From Clavaria fumosa (taxonomy: Eukaryota; Basidiomycota; Agaricomycetes; Agaricales; Clavariaceae): a DNA stretch of 64,000 nt. Numbering within the stretch: position 1 is the first letter of the stretch; each line of letters opens with the position of its first letter. Shown in pieces: positions 32,101-40,001 of the stretch. The stretch lies in assembly GCA_951802425.1 (NCBI GenBank), contig OX637800.1, forward strand, positions 372,001-436,000, given 5' to 3'. The notes below the pieces were generated by a model. That model was not told where the DNA came from, searched no databases, and saw only the letters and a program-made list of their open reading frames with translations. Both the position numbers and the translations under genes were made by a program.

Positions 32101-35100
32101 GCAGGAGCGGCATCGCAAGCAGCTCCTATGTTATGCATACCAAAAAGCAGCCAGAACCCGCTGCTACGGACAGTCGTGGACTGTCGGAAACGGAATGCGA
32201 ACACAGTACGGGATATTACCCTGTTGCCTGATCAGGATCGGATCAGGCAGGACGTGGCTAGAGCCGCGTATAGGTCAAAGATTGACCTATCGGATGCGTA
32301 CGAGCAAGTACGCGTAGAGCCTGAGGACGTGTGGAAGACGGCGTTTGCGACCGTCTTGGGCACCATGTTCTCACAGGTGATGCAGATAGGGGATTGTAAT
32401 GCTCCTGCTACCTTCCAGCGCCTGATGACGCATATATTTCGTCATCAATTGGGAAAGTACGTGCACGTGTACTTAGACGATGTATTTGTCTTCTCCAAGA
32501 CCCTGGAGGACCATGAGTGGCACTTAAAGACGGTCTTTGAGACCCTCAAAGGCGCGAGCCTTTTCTTGAGCAAGAAGAAGTGCTCGTTATACACGAAGAG
32601 CATAGATTGCTTAGGGCATATTATAGATGCCCGAGGAATCCATGTCACAGTGGATAAAATGGATAAAATCTGTAACTGGAAAATGCCGACAAGCGTTAAC
32701 GAGGTGCAGAGGTTCCTCGGATTAGTACAGTACATCGGACAGTTCATGCCTGATCTGTCCACTTACACTGGCCCTTTGGCTAGTCTGTGTAGTGAAACGC
32801 GAACGTTTCACTGGAGACCACTCCATGACAAGTGCATGGAGATGATTAAGGCATTGGCGTGTAAAACGCCAATATTACGCCCGGTAGACGCAGCAGTACA
32901 GGAGCCAATCTGGCTTGACACGCATTGCAGGTTACAGTCCATGACCTGTGCTGAGGATGGCAACATCAAAGCTCATCTAAATGCAATGATAAAGATTCGA
33001 GATGAACTCGAAGGCATCGGTGCATCAGTCATGGACGATGATTTCACAACCATGATACTTACTTCCTTGCCACCCAGCTATCACAGCCTCCTTCACTCAA
33101 TCACACATGCTGCAAGCCTGTCATCTACGGAGATCTCTCTGAATGACCTTATGCACATCGTTTTAGAGGAAGCAAGACAGCGCGAAATAGCAGACCTTGT
33201 GTCGAAATCTGGTGAAGCAGCCCTTCATGTTAAAAAGGTAAAGGCCGCAAAGGAAGATCAGACGACTCAGGCACAAAAATCACCCTGGGAAAACTGCAAA
33301 CGCACCAATCACAAGACCAAAAACTGCTACTCCGACAGCGGAGTGAAGCAAGGCCAAGCACCCTGGCAAAAGAAAAAGGAGAAGGCCAATACTGCAGCCA
33401 CACAGGCCAAAAAGCAAGAAAATGACGAAGAATACCTCGCGTTTACTTGCCTAGCGGACCGGCATGAAGTCGCAGCCGCCATATCCCAGATGGGTAAACC
33501 GCACGACATCATCCTAGACAGCGGTGCAACCACGCATTTCTGTCCAGACAGGTCAATGTTGTCGCGTTACCATATGAGTGACGCGACGGATGAGATTCAT
33601 CTGGATCACGAGTACGTAAAGGCGGACATTTGCCTTGACCCTGAAGGGGACAAGTTGCCCCGCGGACACCTGGAGGAGGTGCGCGCACTACGAGTACGCG
33701 CACCTGCCGTGGACCAGGAGACCGAGCAGGAGCAACCGCCGCCTATGCCCCAAGCAGACGGGGATGTGAGGGACGAGACGCTCATGCCCTTAAGGCCCCG
33801 CGTGGAAGGGGGGGATAGCAGGATGCTGCAAAGCATCTGTGACGGCTATGAACAGGATCACCTGTTCAAAATAATTTTGGAGAAACCGGGAAACTACACC
33901 GGTTTTAAGATCAGGGATGACCTGATCTTCGCTGAGAATAAAAAGGGAGACGAGGTGCTCTGTGTGCCTCGTACCCTTCATGAAGGGAAAAGCATCCCTG
34001 GGAGAATAATCCAGGAAGCCCATGCGGTCCTAGGACACATGGGGTCGCGGATAACGATGGATTACGTCCGCCGTTACTACTGGTGGCCATCGGTGTCTAA
34101 AGACATCGATAAGTTTTGCTCGTCATGCGGCGTATGCCAGACGAGCAAGACTTCCCCTCAGAAGCCACAGGGGCTTCTACACACCCTTCCGATCCCCAGG
34201 CGGCCCTGGGAATCAATAGGAATGGACTTCGTAGGTCCATTTCCTATGTCGAAAGAGGTGGACTACCTCTGGGTGGTGATCTGCCGCCTCACTTCACTGG
34301 TACACCTAGTACCAGTTACCGTTTCGGTAACGGCAGCAGAGCTAGCCTGGCTCTTCCTAACCCATGTAGTGAGACTGCATGGGTTGCCAGGATCGATTGT
34401 GTCTGATCATGATCCGAGATTTACATCTGCCTTTTGGCAGGAAACACACCAACTACTCAGTGTCAAGCTGCGGATGTCCACAGCTTTCCATCCACAGACG
34501 GATGGAGCGACAGAACGGTCGATCCGATCGGTGGTCCAACCGGACCAGACAGACTGGGCAGAGCGAATCCCAATGGTCAAATTCACCATTAACACATCAA
34601 TAAGCGCGTCGACGGGGTTTGCCCCGTTTGAGCTCACCTATGGGTACATGCCCCAGATGATGGCAGAGTTGCCAGAAGACCTCCAGGTGGTGCCCAGAGG
34701 GGTACGGATGTTCGCAGAGAAAGCCACGCTCAACCTTGCAATGGTGCACGACGCGATTATAGAAAGTTGCATCCACCAAACATTTTACGCTAACCAGCAT
34801 AGACAGGCAGAGCACCCGTTTAGAGAGGGAGAATTAGTCTACCTCTCAATGGAGAACTTGAATCTCCCTAAAAAACGAGCTAGAAAGCTCATGCCGAAGT
34901 TTATTGGGCCATACCCAATATGGTCATGTAGACCGGAATCGTCTACATACGAGCTGGAGCTCCCCGACTCGCTAAAGTCGAGGAGAATCCACCCGACGTT
35001 CCATGTCAGCCGGTTGCGGCGACATGAACCAAACGACGACGCGTTGTTTCCGCATCATGAAGTGAAAGTCTTTTATGACTTTGGTGTGGATCCAAAGGAG

Positions 35101-35319
35101 GAATGGCTAGTAGACGCCATTATTGGCCATAGGTGGAAAGGCCGCCACCTGGAATGCGAGGTTCGATGGAACCTCAGGGATACGACCTGGGAGCCGTACA
35201 TGGGGGTCAAAGAGCTGGCTGCTCTAAACCATTACCTTGAACTACAAGGTGTAGACTCATGGAGGGCGCTACCTAGGCGCCCTCGAGCAGAGCGCGGACA
35301 GAGCGCCCGCGCGGAGTAG
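29153..35319 (+). pseudogene. gag-pol: Gypsy gag-pol, single frame with one frameshift and two TGA codons; RNase H replaced
   Basis: Gag starts at ATG 29153 (MGYTRIAAQ). One base is missing near 29268 (GACCTCTG versus GACCCTCTG in the copy at 2425), after which one frame stays open to 35319 except for TGA at 30085 and 31804, both explicable as Arg CGA. Order: coiled-coil-like N-terminus; capsid (KIDPPELYDERDDLVVWERW..FLTEVTAQKAVDAFYQ); zinc knuckle CYMCGKAGHYANVC (~30947); protease LFDSGSTPDLMS (~31410); RT with VDCRKRNANT, KIDLSDAYEQV and YLDDVFVFS (~32470); at ~32920 an abrupt switch to a Copia-type segment where RNase H should be; integrase from ~34000 (HAVLGHMG..CSSCGVC; GMDFVGPF, VSDHDPRF, DGATERS: the three catalytic residues); and a C-terminal chromodomain EWLVDAIIGHRWKGRHLECEV. 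RT and integrase motifs look intact. Confidence 0.88.
32920..33585 (+). other. Copia-type Gag-protease segment fused in frame into Gypsy pol
   Basis: After Gypsy RT ends in AAVQEPIWL the protein becomes CRLQSMTCAEDGNIKAHLNA, DFTTMILTSLPPSYHSLL and EEARQREIADLVSKSGEAAL, the pattern of the UBN2-type Gag of fungal Ty1/Copia elements. A degraded zinc knuckle (WENCKRTNHKTKNC, first Cys changed to Trp) and a second retropepsin motif DIILDSGATTHFCPDRS follow. Gypsy-like sequence resumes near 33590 (VKADICLDPEGDKLPRG). The segment occupies the place of RNase H, keeps the frame, has no stop, and uniquely lacks the hairpins that crowd the rest of the element. No LTRs or TSD of its own are seen, so it arose by recombination or template switching, not by a simple insertion. 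Confidence 0.85.
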
Positions 35320-35453
35320 TAAACGCGATCGAGCCAGACCGCTGGGTCGTTAGCCACAGTGACTAAGTCACGTGGTGGCTCCACCGTAAGGTACAAAACC
35401 TTAAGAGGGCCCGCCCTCTTTTTCTCTTTTTTCCTCATCAGCCATTTGTTACA

Positions 35454-37770
35454 ATGGATGATCCGATGGGGGAAACCCCATCTCCTCGCGCTACCCGCGC
35501 CGCCACTGCTACCGCCGCCACCTCTACCGCTACCGCCGCTGTCCCTGGCCTTGCGCCAGGGAACTCGCTGCCGACAAGCATTGTCGGAACAGCTGGGTTG
35601 TCCCAGCCATCATTGTTGCAAGGGGAGGAAACTCTCCCCTGGGTCCAGGATCGCATGATCCATGCGATCACCCACGGATCCCGGTGCACTCAGTGTATCG
35701 GATTCCGTCGTCACATCTTCGAGTCGCTGCTGCACTCGGACGAAGCATTTCAACAAACGCTTAAGGAAGCGCAGGAAAGCGCTAAGCGTGAGCTCGAGCC
35801 GGAGCTCGGAATGATACAACGCAAGTTGGATGACTTGCATGAAGAGTATGAGAAGGGCAACGCCCTTTGTGCTGGACACTGGCAAAAGCTTGAAAAAGCT
35901 TACGATAGCCTGGATAAGGTCGAGGCCGACCTTAGAAAGGCAAAGGAGAAGGTTCTCTCCTTGACAGAAAAGTTGGCAAGCGCCAACGAGGAGCTCACCA
36001 CAGTGCGAACGGTGGCGAAAGGGAAGGGACCTGACAGGGATCCCTTGGAGCAGGACCCTAAAAGGGCCCGCACTGCTGTCTCATACGCGGACATAGCGCC
36101 GCCTATGGGGGACGTGGACGTCCCCATGAATATTGAAGAGGGGTATCCCCCTCTTCCACCTGCTGGTGTTAGCCAGCAGAACCCCGATGCCTCACTGAGG
36201 CATAAACGAATGTTTGCGGAGACAGTGCTTGCACATCCGACAAGGGGTTATCCCTTTAATGCCCCCCACCTGGACAGGGCTCCAGATGGCTATCCCTGGC
36301 CATCGGGGATGTCCGTCAAGCCCGGGGCGTGGGCTGTCGAGTTGAAGACGGTTGAAGAGGTGATAGCCCTCAACCAGCAGGCGCACCATGGAGCGCCTGA
36401 CGGCAGTTATGATATGACTGCTGTAATGAAGATGCGATGGGCCGTTAAGGAGGCCCAGAAGAACGTGGCAGCGGGAAAGCTGCCTACGCCAGTTGAGGAC
36501 TGGCTGTTGAGGAACTGGAGAGTTCCTGCCGGCATCGAGAAATCGGCAGACCGGGTGGCACGCCATCTGCAGGGGCAGATGTTGCGAGAGAGTGGAGGGA
36601 TGGGCGACCCATCCCTGAGGGCAGGACCCTTGGAAGTCGCAGGAGGGGGAGCACCCTCCTATCCGTCATACCAGACATTGCCGCTGACAGCGGCAAGAGT
36701 GGTTGTGCCTCCCATTAGGGAGTTTGTAGAGACCGGGGAGCCGTTGCTCCCCCAAGAGCTGTGGCTCTCCTTTGTAGGGGAGAAGGGAGAAATTCCCCCT
36801 ATGAACCCGAAAGGCGACAGAGGCACAGTGTCAGACCTGCGCTGCTGGGCCGCTGACATAAGGATGGGCAGAGTGGCCGTCCTTGGTATTGATAAGGACG
36901 GGGACTCACCCCTGTCCTTTGCACATAAGGTGGCCATCTGGCGTACCATAATGGCGTGCGCACCGTCCCGGGCCCGAATGCGGCGCCCGTTCCTAGCTAT
37001 GGCTGTAGCCCTCTTTGTGTCAAAGGGGGCGTACGCGCAGGCCATTAAAGGGAGTGTAAGATGTTGGTTAAGTGAGACCGTATATCCTGCGTCACAAGTG
37101 CGTTAGTACCCTGTTTATAGCAGTGGTTACACAGTTGTAGTGACAGTAGTAGGATAAGTGTGGCTGATTAGCTAAGCGTCCAGGGAAAGTCCCTTCACCC
37201 CTAGGGTGGACCCTTACAGGGAGAGTCCTCCCTGCACAACGTTCCAGGCACTGGAACACAAAGATAACACCAACTGTCGCGCAGACGATTGAGGCGTTTG
37301 TAGACGCCGGAGTCTCCATTGGGGAAACGGAGCTCTGGGACGAGTTTGTACTCACATGGGCACGCGAGTACGTGCGAAAGGGGAATGCCCCCTTGGACGA
37401 TGATATCCAGCTAGTGCTGGGTGAACGGGAGAAGCCTCCCATACCGCCCCGGACATATGCACTGCTAGAGTGCATAGGGTGTGGGGCGCGTCCGTGCCGT
37501 CTTCGGTTAAGCAAGAAGGCGGGAGATGAACGGAGGGGCGATGCACCCCTGGAAGACGGTGGAAGCACGTCCACCATTAGAAACCCCCTAGGGCTACCTA
37601 TTGGGGGTTTAACAATATCCCAGACAGAGGGTGCGGGGCCCTCTCAAAAACAAAAGAAAGCGGCTAAGTCATCAGCCGCTAAGGCCGCAAAGGGGCCTGT
37701 TGTGTCGTCACCCGACTGGAGCAATGACGAGGGCGAGCCGCCATGCGACTACGAGCAGGGCTCGGACTAA
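35454..37770 (+). CDS. Accessory ORF between pol and the 3' LTR of the Gypsy element
   Basis: The first ORF starts at ATG 35454 (MDDPMGETPSPRATRAA) and is open for 550 codons. It has an Ala/Thr-rich start, CTQCIGFRRHIFESLLHSDE, a coiled coil (~residues 100-185, RKAKEKVLSLTEKLASANEEL), a basic patch KRARTAVSYADIAPP, and a globular C-terminal half. A second open stretch from ~37284 to the TAA at 37768 (TIEAFVDAGVSIGETELWDE, CIGCGARPCRLRLSKK, Lys/Ala-rich tail) probably continues it through an intron (donor GTAAGA ~37055, acceptor GCGCAG ~37283). The position is that of env, but there is no signal peptide, no strong membrane segment and no furin-like site. The function is unknown. It is hairpin-rich like the rest of the element. 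Confidence 0.6.
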
Positions 37771-38055
37771 GCATCCGAGCCCTTTAAAAACATATGCCTA
37801 CCCCGCAGGACAAGACAGCGGCACTTGGGGCACCCCCCACCGGAGCATGCCGCTCGTGACACGCTGTCCAACTGGGGGCAGGTCACACAGACCACCGGGT
37901 AGGACCTGTCAGCACCAGGCAAAGGCCCCAGGAGGGGATCGCGCCCAGTGACATGGCGGTAACCCTCCCCAAGGGGATGCGCCCCTTGTAACGCTATTCT
38001 ACTTCTGCTCGTCGTCCTGCGCTGCCCACGCGTTGCCTCTGGTTGGGGCCTCTCC
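37771..38055 (+). other. 3' untranslated region of the Gypsy element
   Basis: Non-coding tail between the accessory ORF and the polypurine tract. It still shows hairpins, for example GGGG-ATGCG-CCCC near 37974, and the stem of nine at 37758-37782 spans the stop codon of the accessory ORF. This shows that the hairpins are not a by-product of codon use. Confidence 0.6.
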
Positions 38056-38067
38056 GGAGGGGGAGGG
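38056..38067 (+). other. Polypurine tract of the Gypsy element
   Basis: GGAGGGGGAGGG directly abutting the 3' LTR, the expected primer site for plus-strand DNA synthesis. Confidence 0.85.
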
Positions 38068-38292
38068 TGTAAGGCTATAGGCCTTTTCTATTCTTTTATT
38101 ACATAATATACATACTATAATAGTCTACTAGCATAGCCGCTTAGGCCATGCTTACATCAGCGGCCCCTAGAGGGCCGCTCGCCTATATATATCGCGTCGT
38201 GACTGTACAGAGAGGGTAGATCCCTCTACATAGAACTACCATACTCAATATACAGTTGAGTCCGGTTCTTTTGAGGGATAGAAAGTATTACA
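38068..38292 (+). repeat. 3' LTR of the Gypsy element
   Basis: 225 bp, 224 identical to the 5' LTR, directly preceded by the purine tract GGAGGGGGAGGG and followed by the TSD GAGAG. Confidence 0.95.
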
Positions 38293-38297
38293 GAGAG
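38293..38297. repeat. 5-bp target site duplication GAGAG, right copy
   Basis: Matches 28885-28889; marks the insertion point inside the hAT element. Confidence 0.93.
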
Positions 38298-38771
38298 CTC
38301 TCTGATGATGAGATGGACAGCAACTCTCTGCCACTCATGCCCACAGACCTGCAGAAACCATGGCTACCAGGTTTTCACTTGTATCTCAACACACATGATG
38401 AGCTTGGTGAAATGACATTTGCCCAATGGTGGGGGGTATGTGCTTGCTCATCTCATGGTTTGGACCTATGCTGATGCCAATGATAGGTCAATGCATGGCA
38501 TTACCCTGTTTGGGGGTCTTTGGCTGCTGACTACCTGTCAAACATGGCAACCTCAGTCTCAAGTGAATGTGCATTCTCAGCAGCTGGGATCACAATTTCG
38601 AAGTACCACAACTGCCTCAAAAGTGACATTGTTGAAGCACTTCAATGTTTGAAGTGTTTTTACCATAATGACCTCCTCTTTTGAGAGCCAGAAACTGCCA
38701 CATTGGCTGAGGAAGAGGAGGAGGAGAGTGACATGGCCAGTTTAGATTTAGAGAGTGACTCTGACCTTTAA
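38298..38771 (+). pseudogene. hAT transposase C-terminal dimerisation domain (fragment)
   Basis: The exon up to QWWG (38435), an intron 38436-38486 (GTATGT...GATAG), then VNAWHYPVWGSLAADYLSNM, ATSVSSECAFSAAGITISKY and CLKSDIVEALQCLKCFYHNDLLF, the diagnostic hAT C-terminal dimerisation (hATC) region. A TGA follows DLLF (in place of Arg), then an acidic tail (EEEEESDMASLDLESDSDL). The catalytic part of the transposase is gone; the remaining left arm of the hAT element (28521-28884) is too short to hold it. Confidence 0.82.
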
Positions 38772-38805
38772 ATCTTGTAGCTAGGTCTTGTTGATGTTTC
38801 ATAAA

Positions 38806-38886
38806 AGAGTGACCACTGGGGTTTGAATCTAGGACCTCCCAAACACATGGTGGGTGCTCTAACCACTGAGCTACATGGTCTACATT
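38806..38886 (-). repeat. tRNA-like sequence inside the hAT element
   Basis: On the minus strand: GACCATG-TAGCTCAGTGGTTAGAGC with a perfect A box, a possible anticodon arm CCCAC..TTGGG, and a B-box-like AGATTCAAACCCC, then TGGTCAC. The anticodon loop lacks the invariant U33, and T-stem pairs are broken by G-to-A changes (CTAGA versus CCCAG), so it is a tRNA pseudogene or SINE head. If intact it would be closest to a threonine-type UGU loop, but this is weak. Confidence 0.5.
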
Positions 38887-39222
38887 ATAGTTCAATGAGG
38901 GGACAGATATCTGATGCTGACTTGGTCACTCATGATGTACTCAGAGGTCATTCCTTGACTTGGTCACATGGTATACTCAGAGGTCATCTGATCAGAGTGT
39001 CTCATCCCTGGTGTGATTGACTTCCACATTAATCAATCCAACAGGTCTAGATTAAAATTGATACCCACTTCTGGTGTTAAAAGCTGGGCTTGAGCCTGGC
39101 CTGGGCCTAGCCAAGCCTGAGCCCTACCTCAGGGCCAGGCTTGAGGTCAGTCAAAGCCCAAGCCCTATGAAGCCAAGCCTAAGCCTGGGCTTTTGAGCCT
39201 GGCCTGGCCTTCCCCATCACTA
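38887..39222. other. Right arm of the hAT element
   Basis: Non-coding. It includes a duplicated TGACTTGGTCAC..GTACTCAGAGGTCAT unit (~38919-38986) and the GGGCTTGAGCCTGGCC sub-terminal repeats (39085-39210) that mirror the left arm. Confidence 0.6.
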
Positions 39223-39853
39223 TGCAAGATGCAGAAGAAGAAGTGTATGTATGCACCTGGCTCCTCCATATGCAATGGCTGCATGTCTTGTGGCTGTGCA
39301 TGTATTCCAGCCATCACATGTTCATCAGCATCTCCTGCTGCAACAACTCCAGCACCTTCATCTCAACCTGCACCACCCAGCAAGCCTGCTCCCACCTGAA
39401 TGCCTGGCTGTCTAAGGAGGACCAAGCTAGCTGTGGTACCTGAGTTTGACAATGAGGAATTCGACCCCCCAGGTAAGCAACATCTCATATTATTAGTAAT
39501 CATCTGGTCAGATTACGTAACATGCATGTTTATTTGGCTGCACTGTAGCAGTGCCACAGCTCAGTCCATTATTTGACTGAGCTGTGAGTCCTTTCACTTT
39601 TTTACTTCACATTACACCTGTATTGATGCCTTGGGATAGAACGGAGCTATCCTAGGTACTATAGCAAATATACTCAGTCCATTATTTGACTGAGCTAATG
39701 GAGCTATCCTAGATTTCTATACATATACCTCTATCTGCTAACATATTCTACAGATTCTATCAATGTTGACTCTGAGAGTGAGGAAAATTTCAACCTAAAC
39801 ATTGGAGAGGATGAAGAGGAGGAAGAAGATGAACTTGATGAAGTTCCAAGCTA
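39223..39853 (+). pseudogene. Small zinc-cluster gene, 3' part
   Basis: This continues the frame opened at 28452: KMQKKKCMYAPGSSICNGC, then CGCACIPAITC, a Ser/Pro/Ala-rich linker, a TGA at 39397 (possible CGA decay), PEFDNEEFDPP, an intron with donor GTAAGCAA (~39472) and acceptor TTCTACAG (~39752), and an acidic last exon (DSESEENFNLNIGEDEEEEE) ending at TAA 39851-39853. The intron holds two near-identical TCAGTCCATTATTTGACTGAGCT stretches (39560 and 39674). The order zinc cluster, flexible linker, acidic tail resembles the ORF at 3552 and the gene at the right end. Confidence 0.5.
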
Positions 39854-40001
39854 ATTAGTTTGGAATAGTGGGGGGAGTATGCCAAACTAATTAGCTAATG
39901 ATAACATGAGGTCGAGGTGCGTTTATGCATCCTGCTGCTTGGTTGGTTTAGACAACCACGTGACACGTGAGAGCTGAAAGTCCGCCTCCCAACGTTGAAC
40001 G
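39854..40001. other. Spacer, probable upstream region of the FunK1 relic
   Basis: No gene is seen; AACGTTGAACGTTGAACCC (~39991) is a short direct repeat. Confidence 0.3.

Larger units (their letters stand above)
28890..38292 (+). mobile_element. 9.4-kb chromovirus-type Gypsy element, hairpin-saturated, chimeric pol
   Basis: Complete by its borders: 225-bp LTRs (TG...CA), GAGAG TSD, and a polypurine tract GGAGGGGGAGGG at 38056-38067. Internal order: gag, zinc knuckle, protease, RT, a Copia-type Gag-protease segment in place of RNase H, integrase, chromodomain, then an extra ORF, then the 3' LTR. The LTRs differ at one of 225 positions (C to T at a CpG), so insertion is recent. The coding frame is broken by one single-base deletion and two TGA codons. 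Perfect short hairpins occur about every 20-40 bp through LTR, coding and non-coding parts, except in the Copia-derived segment. No TGG-type primer binding site follows the 5' LTR; GGTTC (~29077) and GAACC (~29122) could pair across the junction. Confidence 0.93.
28521..39222. mobile_element. hAT element (1.3 kb net) with 8-bp TSD, containing a Gypsy insertion
   Basis: Ends are TTTTGATGGGGAAGGC (28521) and GCCTTCCCCATCACTA (39222), an imperfect ~16-bp TIR of the TAGTGATGGG type, flanked by TGCAAGAT at 28513-28520 and 39223-39230. Sub-terminal regions on both sides consist of GGGCTTGAGCCTGGCC-like repeats in inverted orientation. Subtracting the Gypsy element and its TSD leaves 1294 bp, enough only for a deletion derivative: the C-terminal hAT dimerisation region survives at 38298-38690. 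It cannot be autonomous. Confidence 0.9.

Noticed and set aside
35454..37770. Envelope gene
   Set aside because: No signal peptide, membrane anchor or cleavage site could be seen; only the position fits.
38806..38886. Working tRNA gene
   Set aside because: U33 is missing and T-stem pairing is broken.
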